Virus record (IMG/VR): IMGVR_UViG_3300025704_000129
Span: 1-22,151 of that record
DNA: 22,151 nucleotides
Origin: a virus
Direction: 5' to 3' (one strand)
Shown here one piece after another: positions 7,460 to 15,053 of the stretch (within the stretch, counting starts at the first letter, position 1; each line of letters starts with the position of its first letter). Under the pieces are notes generated by a model that did no database searches, was not told the DNA's origin, and worked only from the letters and a program-made list of their open reading frames with translations. Both the position numbers and the translations under genes were made by a program.

Positions 7460-8509
7460 ATGGCAAAACAAGTTATTAATATAGGTTCGGGACAAAATGA
7501 AGGCGATGGCGGCGACCCTAGACTTGCATTTGAAAAAATTAATAGTAACTTTACTGAACTATATGACGGTACTGTTCAAACACTTACACTAACTGGTACT
7601 ACACTTGGCATTAGCGGTGGCAATCAAGTTACACTTGACAACATATTTTTTGACGGCTTAACTACTGATTTAACTGGTAGTGTGTTTGCAGATGATAGTA
7701 CATTACTAGTAGATGGTGTAAATGGCAAGATTGTCGGCGCAGTAGACACAACAAGTTTACGCACAAGCGACAATAATATAGCATTAGGCAATAGTGCAGG
7801 CTTTACTAATCAAGGTGCATATGGCATTGCACTTGGATTTGGTGCAGGCGATACTAACCAAGGCCAAGCAGCAATCAGCATCGGCTACACAGCAGGTCAA
7901 ACAACTCAAGGCAATAGTGCAATAGCAATTGGTCCAAATGCCGGTAACACCACTCAAGGCATCGACGCAGTAGCAATTGGTGTACAGGCCGGTTTAACTA
8001 CTCAAGGTCAATCCTCGGTAGCAATTGGACAAGACGCCGGCCAAGCAACCCAAGGCGCAGAATCAGTAGCAATTGGTAAGGGAGCAGGTTCAACAACTCA
8101 AGGCACACAATCAGTAGCAATTGGTAAGGGAGCAGGTGAAACAAATCAAGCCGCAAACTCAATTGTAATAAACGCAACCGGTGTAGAAGTAAACAACACA
8201 ACAGCAAGTAGTTTAGTAATTAAGCCAATTAGAAATGCTACAATGACAACCATACTCGGTTACGATGTTACAACAGGTGAAGTTACACACAATGCGGTAA
8301 TACCATATCCTGCAAACGCAGGAGTATCTTGGGACGGCGTTGCGCCAACAACAGTAGACGCTGCGCTAGATAGATTGGCATCATATACGCAAGACTTTGC
8401 TGTAGGCACAGCAAGTGATTGGAGTGGAACTCCGCCTACTACTATTATCCAAGCAATTGATAGATTGGCTACTTTAGTTAAAACATTAAACGGCGGCACA
8501 GGAGCATAA
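7460..8509 (+). CDS. Fiber-like protein with YadA-head-type 16-residue repeats
   Basis: The 349-aa product starts MAKQVINIGSGQNEGDGGDP, the shared attachment module, and then has one GSVFxDDST repeat (7676-7744). Eight 16-residue repeats follow (7769-8152) with consensus SVAIGxxAGxTTQG, resembling the left-handed beta-roll of trimeric adhesin heads such as YadA. The C-terminus has two related segments, APTTVDAALDRLAS and PPTTIIQAIDRLAT, which may form a helical trimerisation or tip region. An AAGGAAA ribosome-binding site overlaps the protease stop, 5-6 bases before the ATG. With no promoter in the 10-bp gap, it is probably co-transcribed with the protease. It is likely a trimeric distal fiber or decoration protein (inference). 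Confidence 0.75.
   Translation: MAKQVINIGSGQNEGDGGDPRLAFEKINSNFTELYDGTVQTLTLTGTTLGISGGNQVTLDNIFFDGLTTDLTGSVFADDSTLLVDGVNGKIVGAVDTTSLRTSDNNIALGNSAGFTNQGAYGIALGFGAGDTNQGQAAISIGYTAGQTTQGNSAIAIGPNAGNTTQGIDAVAIGVQAGLTTQGQSSVAIGQDAGQATQGAESVAIGKGAGSTTQGTQSVAIGKGAGETNQAANSIVINATGVEVNNTTASSLVIKPIRNATMTTILGYDVTTGEVTHNAVIPYPANAGVSWDGVAPTTVDAALDRLASYTQDFAVGTASDWSGTPPTTIIQAIDRLATLVKTLNGGTGA
7676..7744 (+). repeat. GSVFxDDST repeat, copy 5
   Basis: Twenty-three codons begin GSVFADDSTLLVDGV and end KIVGAV. It closely matches the copies in the fiber gene 4-6 kb upstream, so a module has been shared between two separate proteins. Confidence 0.85.
7769..8152 (+). repeat. Eight tandem 48-bp repeats (16 aa each)
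   Basis: Eight in-frame 48-bp units encode 16-residue repeats ending mostly TTQG or TNQG and containing AIG and AG turns. Units 6 and 7 are the most alike (both SVAIGKGAG). A ninth, degenerate unit (ANSIVINATG) follows. The regular length and the G and N turn positions suggest a beta-roll. Confidence 0.9.
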
Positions 8510-8510
8510 C

Positions 8511-9257
8511 ATGGCAGTACAATTAATTAATATAGGCAATGTTGCCAACGACGGCACAGGCGATGATCTTCGTGAAGCAATGATCAAAATTAATACAAAT
8601 TTTGAAGAATTAGATTTACGTGATGATGAACAAACTACTGCTAGTAATTTAGGCGATACTGGAGAAGGATTATTTTTTCAAAGAAACAGTTACGACTTAG
8701 AGTTTAAAAAGATCAGTGCAGGTTCAAACATAACACTAACTGCCGATGATAATAAAATTGTAATTGCTGCTGATAGTGGAGTTAGCGATCTAACAATTAC
8801 TGCTGACACTGGCAATGTTGTACTAGACGATAGCGCAGCATTAACTATATCAGGCGGCTCTGAAATCAGCACAACCATTGTAGGCGGTGTACTTACTGTT
8901 GCGTATACAGGTGTTACAGACTTAGTATCAGATCTATCTCCGCAACTAAGTGCAGATTTAGATGCACAAGCAAATAACTTATTAAATGTAGGAACTATTA
9001 CTACAACCGGAATCAATGGTCCTGTAACAGGTAATGTAACAGGTAATCTAACAGGTAATGTAACAGGTGATCTAACTGGACTTGTGCATGGCATTGATAT
9101 ACGTACTATTGCTGGAGATGATCAAGCAGACTTTGGTGCTATTAATCCGGTGATAGAAAATTTATTCCAATATGTTATACTCAATACTGATATCGAATGG
9201 GGCTCATTTACAACTCCAAATACTGCTACGTTTGATTTAGGTGCTATTGCAGTATAA
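8511..9257 (+). CDS. Virion structural protein with attachment module and TGNV repeats
   Basis: This 248-aa protein starts MAVQLINIGNVANDGTGDDL followed by REAMIKINTNFEELD, the shared attachment module. A middle part (about residues 60-150) of short beta-repeats such as SNITLTADDNKIVI and GGSEISTTIVGG leads to GPVTGNVTGNLTGNVTGDLT (residues about 170-190), the same tetrapeptide family as in the large fiber protein. The C-terminus, about 55 residues, has no motif that I recognise. The ATG lies one base after the upstream TAA, so translation is probably coupled. It is likely a fiber or baseplate decoration protein; the exact role is unknown. Confidence 0.7.
   Translation: MAVQLINIGNVANDGTGDDLREAMIKINTNFEELDLRDDEQTTASNLGDTGEGLFFQRNSYDLEFKKISAGSNITLTADDNKIVIAADSGVSDLTITADTGNVVLDDSAALTISGGSEISTTIVGGVLTVAYTGVTDLVSDLSPQLSADLDAQANNLLNVGTITTTGINGPVTGNVTGNLTGNVTGDLTGLVHGIDIRTIAGDDQADFGAINPVIENLFQYVILNTDIEWGSFTTPNTATFDLGAIAV
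9018..9080 (+). repeat. Tandem 12-bp repeat coding TGNV units
   Basis: About five imperfect 12-bp units related to GGTAATGTAACA encode PVT-GNVT-GNLT-GNVT-GDLT. It is the same tetrapeptide family as the repeat at 3047 but with different codons, so the likeness is mainly at protein level. Confidence 0.85.
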
Positions 9258-9265
9258 CTTAATTC

Positions 9266-9274
9266 CGATAAATA
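9266..9274 (+). promoter_or_regulatory. T4-type late promoter
   Basis: CGATAAATA lies in the 40-bp gap before the 1169-aa structural gene, with its last base 24 bp before the ATG. An AAGGAAA ribosome-binding site (9284-9290) follows. Spacing matches the other late promoters in the window. Confidence 0.75.
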
Positions 9275-9297
9275 CGTTGTATTAAGGAAACTCATTA

Positions 9298-12200
9298 ATG
9301 TTAGATTTATGGAACGTTGCAACTGGAACAAAACTAAAAACTATTATTGAACGATCTTCAGTAAACATACTATTACCTCTTGCAAATGGTATAGTTGCTG
9401 ACATAGAACTTATTAGTGGTAGTATTCCAACAGGCACACGATTAGAAAATAGTATAATAACAGGAACTGTGTTTGAAGTTGCTTATGATACAATATTTAC
9501 GGCTGTATTTAGAGCAACTACTGATGACGGATTTCAAGATTGCACTATAGAATTTATAGTTACTGGGCCTGATAGCCCAACATGGCAAACTAATGAAGGA
9601 TTGTTAGCTGTAGGTTCGAATAACAGTCTGTTTATCCTTGATAATGAAATTATTGATTATCAATTAGTAGCAACTGATACAGATTTGAGTGCAGGCGATG
9701 AGCTTAGTTATTTTATTGCAGATGGAGACGGTGTATTACCTCCAGGTATTACACTAAGTGATACTGGTAAACTACAAGGTACTACAGAGCCGCTTCTTAG
9801 TTTAGATAAAAGGTACACTGGCGGACAATACGATAGTGCGCCGTACGCTGGACTACCTATGGATTATACTGTACTAAGTTCAAATGGTTACGGTAGTTTT
9901 TATTATGATACTGTTGATTTTGATTATAACGAGCCAACAGCAAATTTAAGAAAATTAAATAGATATTATCCGTTTGCTGTTACAGTTACAGACGGCGAGA
10001 ATTTTGTTCGTAGAGAATTTAAGATTTATCTTGTAGGCGATGATTATCTAAAAGCAGATAACACTATTATGCAAGCAAGTACAGGTGTATTCACAGCGGA
10101 TAACACAGATGTGAGAACACCAGTTTGGATTACTCCTCGTGATTTAGGATTTAAACGTGCTAATAATTATACAACAATATATTTAGAAATTGTCGACAAC
10201 TGGACACTAGAAGGTGTTGTAGTTTATACTCTTGAAGATGTTAATGATGATGGCACTCCGAGCGAATTGCCGCTAGGAATGGCACTAGACAGTCAAACAG
10301 GCGAAGTAGTTGGACGTATTCCTTATCAGACTGCTATTACACAAGATTACAAATTTACAGTAAGAGCAACACGTATTACAACAGATTTAGATACAGTTAC
10401 AATATTTGCAAACTATTACGAAGATGTCTTATTAGGAAATTCTAGTTTTAAAATTAACAAAATTAATTTAACTGGCGACATAGACGGTACTAATGACCTA
10501 TTTGAATTAGTTGGTAAAAAGATTCTGTTAGGTAAAAGACAATATACAGTTATTAATGTTGATGACCGAAATGTAGATTATGATGTAATATTTGTAAATG
10601 AAACTCTTGCACCAAACATCAATTTATTATTAAGTCAAACTGCACAAATTGGTCAAGATCATATGTTTGTTTCTCGATTAAATGAAGCAGACAAATCAAA
10701 GTATCAAGGTAGAACATTAACATTTTCAAATACCGAATCGTATAATATAAACGGATTTACTCCCTACATTGAATGGCAAATTACGCAAACTACAGAAAAT
10801 AATCCAATTTTACCTGCTAATGCACCTAGAGTGATTGAAGTAAACACAAATTATTATGTTGGTGATTACGTTGTTAACACTGTTGAAACTGGCGGCGACG
10901 GAAAAATATATCAATGTACAGTGTCTCATTCGGTTACATCACAAAAAGACGAGTTTGGTGATGATGTACTATCTAATGGAATTATACAAATAAATTTTAT
11001 AGGTACAAACTGGAATGAAGTTGCAGAAACATTAGAAGGACTTAATGTAAATGACAGAGTTACAGCTACTAAACAGTCACTTGAAGCAGAATACAATGGT
11101 ACTGCATATATTACAGTAGTTGACAGTTTAAATTGGAGAGTAAGAGTTCCTAGTACTGCATATTCAAGAATTAAAACAAATATACAGGCATTTTTTAGTA
11201 GTGAAGATAGCAGTAATGTTATTGCAACATTAATACGCGACAACGAAGATAAAATAACACTTAGTACAAATTTAAGCTCACAGTTAAATAATGGCAGAAA
11301 TATTGGTATTGCGTTATTTGAAAAAGATAGTTTTTTCAAAAATATAATTGTTGCTGCAAATGACGAAGTTGATATACCTAGTACAGTTAAGACATTTGAA
11401 ATACGTGTAATTGGCGAAATTGATTCAAATATCAAATGGATATCACCAAGCGACTTAGGATTTATTAATGCTAACTTTACAAGCACTTTAAAATTAATTG
11501 CTGAAACAACTGTACCAGATACTGCTATGATTTATACACTTAAATCTGGTAAATTGCCATTTGGATTGACACTTGCTTATGATGGTGAAATTATCGGTGC
11601 AGCTAGACAATATGGCACAGTCGATGACCCTGGATTAACTATATTTGAAAACAAAACGGTTACTTGGGACGGAGCACTTCCAGGTGACACTACGTTTGAC
11701 AGAAACTATAAATTTACAGTTGAAGCAAGGGATAGATTTAACTACACTGCAATTGAACGAGAGTTTACTCTAAAAGTTGCAGACTTAGATAATACACAGT
11801 ATACTGACATTTATATGCGTCCGATGTTATCTGCAAAACAAAAAAGATATTACAAAGACTTTATAAGTAATCCAGAAGTATTTACACCTGAAAAAATTTA
11901 TAGATCTAGCGATTCCACTTTTGGAGTTCAAAAGAATTTAGATATGCTTGTTTATGCAGGAGTCGAAGCAGTGTCAATAGATAAGTTTATTGCAGGGGCT
12001 GCAAAAAATCATAAGCGTAAAAAATATATATTAGGGGAAATTAAAAGTGCTGTTGCAAAAGAGTCAGCTACAAGTGATACTATATACGAAGTGGTATACA
12101 TAGAAGTTAAAGACCCAGCAAATTCAACTACCGGCAATAAAACCGCTACTAGTTTTAAAACGGTAAGCAAAGAAAAGATTACAGTCGATAGTGTACAATA

Positions 12201-12807
12201 TGCAGTAATTGACAATACAACTAGATTCAGAGTAGGCTACAATGAATTAGCTGTGTATACTAGAAATACTGTGCGTTTTGTTTTTAGTGATTTAGACGAA
12301 ATAACAATCGAAACTAGAACAACTAATGATCAAGAACTAAATGTAGATAATCAAGATTTTGAAATCACTGTTAGAGATGGCGGAACAGTTGAAATTGAAT
12401 TACAAAAAGGTGACAGCGAACCATATCGTTTTAGACCTAAGACTAATACTATTAAAACAGATAGTAATGCAATCAATGTTAGTCAGTCAACTGACTCAAT
12501 TAAATATATATCTAGTATAGATAATATGAGAGCTAATATTAAAACTATCGGAGACGAGGAACGTTATTACTTACCCTTATGGATGCGCACTGCACAAGAA
12601 GGATTTCAAGAATTAGATTATGTAACTGCGATACCGATTTGCTATTGCAAGCCGGGTGAATCAAAAAATATAATGAATAACATTAAAAACTACGGATTTG
12701 ATCCAAAAACAATTAACTACGATATAGACAGATATATCGTGAAACGAACTGAAAATTCCGATGTCGAAAAATTTGTCCTGTTCGCAAATTACCAATTCAA
12801 CGTATGA
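9298..12807 (+). CDS. Large virion structural protein with Ig-like (He_PIG/cadherin-like) modules
   Basis: This 1169-aa protein (MLDLWNVATGTKLKTIIERS) resembles a long conserved structural protein of T4-like cyanophages. Putative Ig-type modules are seen as ISGSIPTGTRLENSIITGTV (about 39-58), GVLPPGITLSDTGKLQGT (about 149-166), LPLGMALDSQTGEVVGRIPY (about 324-343) and LPFGLTLAYDGEIIGAARQY (about 750-770). Each has the P-x-G-(I/M/L)-x-L...G-x-(I/V)-x-G pattern of the He_PIG family, followed by a YKFTV(R/E)A strand in the last two. The C-terminal ~300 residues are charged and lack this pattern. There is no signal peptide or membrane segment. Its own late promoter and position between fiber genes support a tail-fiber or baseplate-proximal role. 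The exact place in the virion is not known. Confidence 0.75.
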   Translation: MLDLWNVATGTKLKTIIERSSVNILLPLANGIVADIELISGSIPTGTRLENSIITGTVFEVAYDTIFTAVFRATTDDGFQDCTIEFIVTGPDSPTWQTNEGLLAVGSNNSLFILDNEIIDYQLVATDTDLSAGDELSYFIADGDGVLPPGITLSDTGKLQGTTEPLLSLDKRYTGGQYDSAPYAGLPMDYTVLSSNGYGSFYYDTVDFDYNEPTANLRKLNRYYPFAVTVTDGENFVRREFKIYLVGDDYLKADNTIMQASTGVFTADNTDVRTPVWITPRDLGFKRANNYTTIYLEIVDNWTLEGVVVYTLEDVNDDGTPSELPLGMALDSQTGEVVGRIPYQTAITQDYKFTVRATRITTDLDTVTIFANYYEDVLLGNSSFKINKINLTGDIDGTNDLFELVGKKILLGKRQYTVINVDDRNVDYDVIFVNETLAPNINLLLSQTAQIGQDHMFVSRLNEADKSKYQGRTLTFSNTESYNINGFTPYIEWQITQTTENNPILPANAPRVIEVNTNYYVGDYVVNTVETGGDGKIYQCTVSHSVTSQKDEFGDDVLSNGIIQINFIGTNWNEVAETLEGLNVNDRVTATKQSLEAEYNGTAYITVVDSLNWRVRVPSTAYSRIKTNIQAFFSSEDSSNVIATLIRDNEDKITLSTNLSSQLNNGRNIGIALFEKDSFFKNIIVAANDEVDIPSTVKTFEIRVIGEIDSNIKWISPSDLGFINANFTSTLKLIAETTVPDTAMIYTLKSGKLPFGLTLAYDGEIIGAARQYGTVDDPGLTIFENKTVTWDGALPGDTTFDRNYKFTVEARDRFNYTAIEREFTLKVADLDNTQYTDIYMRPMLSAKQKRYYKDFISNPEVFTPEKIYRSSDSTFGVQKNLDMLVYAGVEAVSIDKFIAGAAKNHKRKKYILGEIKSAVAKESATSDTIYEVVYIEVKDPANSTTGNKTATSFKTVSKEKITVDSVQYAVIDNTTRFRVGYNELAVYTRNTVRFVFSDLDEITIETRTTNDQELNVDNQDFEITVRDGGTVEIELQKGDSEPYRFRPKTNTIKTDSNAINVSQSTDSIKYISSIDNMRANIKTIGDEERYYLPLWMRTAQEGFQELDYVTAIPICYCKPGESKNIMNNIKNYGFDPKTINYDIDRYIVKRTENSDVEKFVLFANYQFNV

Positions 12808-12810
12808 CAT

Positions 12811-12819
12811 CGATAAATA
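12811..12819 (+). promoter_or_regulatory. T4-type late promoter
   Basis: CGATAAATA starts 4 bp after the upstream TGA stop and ends 19 bp before the ATG at 12838. An AAAGAGG ribosome-binding site (12824-12830) follows. It probably serves this gene and the one overlapping its end at 13428. Confidence 0.75.
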
Positions 12820-12837
12820 TATTAAAGAGGAATTAAC

Positions 12838-13428
12838 ATGGCCAGCAACATTATAAGCGGAACTATTGACGGAGCATATCCAGTAGCAGGTGTCGACAAC
12901 GATACGCAAGGCTTTCGTGACAACTTTACAATTATTAAAACAGGATTAGCAACAGCAGCTAGTGAAGTAACTGCTCTTCAAGCTAACACTGCTAAATTAA
13001 ATGTATCTAATGATTTTAACGGAACAGATATTACAGATGCTAACTTTTCGTTAAACACAGAAAAATACCATAACATTGGTACAGTTATTACAGGGCAAAA
13101 CATTAGTTTTCTAAATGGACATTACCAGAGTGCAACTATTAACTTATCTGAAGGAACAAGCACAATTAACTTTGCGCTAGCAGATTGGCCAGAACGTGAT
13201 CATGTTGCTAAAATGACAGTGCAGTTATTTGGTAATGACACTGCTAAAACTGTAACTTTTACAGTTGATGGCGGCGGCACTATTAAATATAACGCAGATT
13301 ATCCTAGAGTGGCCAGCATTGCAACTGCTACAGTAGATAGTAGTACTGATCCTGTTATCATTGATTTTTGGACATATAATCAAGGCACAACTGTATACGC
13401 AGAATACAGAGGACGGTTTGAAGACTAA
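12838..13428 (+). CDS. Virion structural protein with variant attachment module
   Basis: The 196-aa protein starts MASNIISGTIDGAYPVAGVD followed by NDTQGFRDNFTIIKTGL, a diverged form of the shared module in which the GFRDNF core replaces AFDKVNDNF. A possible coiled coil follows (ATAASEVTALQANTAKLNV, residues about 40-60). The rest is a beta-rich domain ending DFWTYNQGTTVYAEYRGRFED. A late promoter and a ribosome-binding site precede it, and its TAA overlaps the ATG of the next gene by one base. It is probably a small decoration, fiber or neck protein; the function is inferred from context only. Confidence 0.7.
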   Translation: MASNIISGTIDGAYPVAGVDNDTQGFRDNFTIIKTGLATAASEVTALQANTAKLNVSNDFNGTDITDANFSLNTEKYHNIGTVITGQNISFLNGHYQSATINLSEGTSTINFALADWPERDHVAKMTVQLFGNDTAKTVTFTVDGGGTIKYNADYPRVASIATATVDSSTDPVIIDFWTYNQGTTVYAEYRGRFED

Positions 13429-13667
13429 TGCTTAACCCACTAGTTGATAGTTTAACAGATCTATCTATAAACGAATTAGAAGACAAAATAGTTGTGCTCC
13501 AGCGCAGATACTTTATGACTGCAAATCTTGGAGTACAATCTCAAATTACAAATTTCTTAGAAATTTATAAAGAAGAATTACACACACGCCGAATGATCGA
13601 ATATCAGCGCCAAAAAGATCAAGATAATAGCGGATCAGGACTTGACAATCTCATAAATGTAAGTTAA
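13428..13667 (+). CDS. Conserved small protein, late cluster (79 aa)
   Basis: This 79-residue, charged, mostly helical protein (MLNPLVDSLTDLSINELEDK, ending LDNLINVS) resembles a short conserved ORF that I recall from T4-like cyanophage structural clusters. It has no enzymatic motif. Its start overlaps the previous stop (TAATG), implying translational coupling and shared late transcription. The strong sigma70 promoter of the next transcription unit lies inside its last 26 bases, so its 3' end marks the late/early boundary. The function is unknown. Confidence 0.65.
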   Translation: MLNPLVDSLTDLSINELEDKIVVLQRRYFMTANLGVQSQITNFLEIYKEELHTRRMIEYQRQKDQDNSGSGLDNLINVS

Positions 13668-13670
13668 AAT
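13642..13670 (+). promoter_or_regulatory. Sigma70-type early promoter
   Basis: TTGACA (13642-13647), a 17-bp spacer and TAAAAT (13665-13670) match the bacterial housekeeping consensus at 11 of 12 positions. The predicted start, about seven bases past the -10 box, falls at or next to the ATG at 13677. It lies within the end of the upstream late gene and should drive the replication/metabolism block. Confidence 0.75.
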
Positions 13671-13676
13671 AAGTGT

Positions 13677-14195
13677 ATGCTTATGAAAACAGATGAACTA
13701 GGTATTCTACGATTTAGTAATCGCGATCTTATTGATATGATCTATAGTGGTCATGTGGATAAAGTGCATGTGGTATTGTGCGATGCTAACGACGATGTAG
13801 ACAAGTTCAACGCCGCTATGGAAGAACAAGGCTTTGACAAACTACAAAAATATATTCCGCTAGATGTAGATCAAAAGACTTTTGACGGTGTATGTCAAGG
13901 TGAATGGTTTATGCCTGATGAATACAAGAATATGGATGTGCGTGACTATGTTATCAAAAAATGTCCGGGCGAGTATTTTGAAAGATGCTTTGAAGAATTA
14001 AATGAGTTTGAAAAGCGTGGAATGGGAAATTTGTTACGCTATATGGTGTATCTTGTAGACTTTATGCGTGAGAATAACATTGTATGGGGCGTAGGACGTG
14101 GATCAAGTGTAGCAAGTTATGTGCTGTATTTGATAGGTGTGCATCGTATAAATTCAATCCAGTTTGACCTGGATTGGCGAGAGTTCTTAAGATAA
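13677..14195 (+). CDS. DnaE-like (DNA polymerase III alpha) partial-domain protein
   Basis: The 172-aa protein (170 aa if ATG 13683, MKTDELGILRF, is used) ends with VWGVGRGSSVASYVLYLIGV followed by HRINSIQFDLDWREFLR. This closely follows the GRGS...LGI...DPL...FLN segment of bacterial C-family polymerases (DnaE/PolC). In those enzymes that segment immediately precedes the PDxDxD catalytic motif. Here the gene stops just before it, so it cannot polymerise by itself. The first 120 residues include MDVRDYVIKKC and no motif that I recognise. Similar short DnaE-like proteins are known in T4-like cyanophages (from memory). No Shine-Dalgarno sequence precedes either ATG, and the promoter predicts a leader of 0-6 nt. 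The role is unknown; nucleotide or DNA binding is plausible. Confidence 0.7.
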   Translation: MLMKTDELGILRFSNRDLIDMIYSGHVDKVHVVLCDANDDVDKFNAAMEEQGFDKLQKYIPLDVDQKTFDGVCQGEWFMPDEYKNMDVRDYVIKKCPGEYFERCFEELNEFEKRGMGNLLRYMVYLVDFMRENNIVWGVGRGSSVASYVLYLIGVHRINSIQFDLDWREFLR

Positions 14196-14222
14196 GTAAG
14201 TATATAATTATAGGAGACATAT

Positions 14223-14639
14223 ATGTCAAAGGTATCACAAGCTAAAAAACAACACAGAAGTATGCGTGGAAAACAAGTAGACATGGATCTGCTTAGAAAA
14301 CGCAATGAACTAACACCAGCAGTAGGTAATGCTCGTGTAAATGCACGTGGCGACGAATTAGGACCAGGTGGTCAAATTATTAAAAGTCGTGAAGATGTTG
14401 TTGCAGAACATTATGCAACAGCAGGCACAGCAGCAGAATCTACAGGTAGAACATCAGTACCAGTAGCCGACGAGCCTGAAGTTGTAGCAGTAGCAGAACA
14501 GCCTGTTAAAAAAACAGTAACACGTACTACTAAAAATTCAGCTTTGCCAGCAGAAGTAGCAGCTGAAGAAGCAGCATTAGATGCTGATGAAGAATGGATC
14601 GAAGACGATGACGGCAATTTTGTAAAAAAAGGTGAATAA
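14223..14639 (+). CDS. Hypothetical protein with basic N-terminus and acidic C-terminus (138 aa)
   Basis: The 138-aa product has a basic N-terminus (MSKVSQAKKQHRSMRGKQVD) and a conserved-looking core, ELTPAVGNARVNARGDELGP (about 29-48). A low-complexity Ala/Val/Glu/Thr linker (about 60-110) and a strongly acidic tail, EEWIEDDDGNFVKKGE, follow. The core resembles a conserved T4-like cyanophage ORF of unknown function. GGAG (14213-14216) sits 6-7 bases before the ATG. A TATAAT-like -10 (14203-14208) is present but lacks a good -35. Its stop overlaps the next ATG (TAATG). The pairing with a co-chaperonin gene is suggestive but proves nothing. Confidence 0.6.
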   Translation: MSKVSQAKKQHRSMRGKQVDMDLLRKRNELTPAVGNARVNARGDELGPGGQIIKSREDVVAEHYATAGTAAESTGRTSVPVADEPEVVAVAEQPVKKTVTRTTKNSALPAEVAAEEAALDADEEWIEDDDGNFVKKGE

Positions 14640-15043
14640 TGTCTGAAAATTTAAACGCAATTAAAGGAACTCCTCGAGCTAAAGGTGAAGATGTCCTAGT
14701 GATTGATATGGTCTTTGGCGAACAAGTTACACAAGGTGGAATTATTCTTACATCAGATGATGGAAAAACTAGAGGAATTTATCCACGTTGGGCTAAAGTT
14801 TACTCTGTAGGACCAAACAATAAAGATACTGAATTTAATGTAGGTGACTGGGTATTAATTAAACACGGACGCTGGACTCGAGGACTAAAACTTCAAACAG
14901 CTGATGGCGAAATTGAAATGCGTAAAGTTGAATTAGAAAGTATTTTAGCAGTATCTTCTGAAAGGCCAGATGGCACACAAATAGGCGCAGAATTTGCAGA
15001 CGGTGAACACGCAACTATTGATCCATCATCATTTTTAAAATAA
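14639..15043 (+). CDS. GroES/Cpn10-like co-chaperonin
   Basis: The 134-aa protein follows the Cpn10 pattern. RAKGEDVLVIDMV (about 13-25) matches the first strand, EQVTQGGIILTSDDGKTRGI (about 28-47) matches the mobile loop GGIVLP, AKVYSVGP is the G-x-V-x-A-V-G-P segment, and FNVGDWVLIKHGRWTRGLKL corresponds to VKVGDRVLF. T4 makes its own co-chaperonin gp31 to fold the capsid protein with host GroEL, and this is the likely counterpart (family knowledge plus inference). It is longer than GroES (about 97 aa) or gp31 (111 aa), with ~25 extra C-terminal residues. It starts at the TAATG overlap with the previous gene, after an AAAAAAGG ribosome-binding site. Confidence 0.65.
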   Translation: MSENLNAIKGTPRAKGEDVLVIDMVFGEQVTQGGIILTSDDGKTRGIYPRWAKVYSVGPNNKDTEFNVGDWVLIKHGRWTRGLKLQTADGEIEMRKVELESILAVSSERPDGTQIGAEFADGEHATIDPSSFLK

Positions 15044-15053
15044 GGCAAAAAAC

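Noticed and set aside
7460-8509. Bacterial trimeric autotransporter adhesin
   Set aside because: It has no signal peptide and no membrane-anchor domain. The N-terminus is the phage attachment module, so only the repeat fold is shared.
14203-14208. TATAAT box before the 138-aa gene as a promoter
   Set aside because: No acceptable -35 hexamer lies at 16-18 bp; TTGGCG is about 24 bp away. In AT-rich DNA a lone -10 match is weak evidence.
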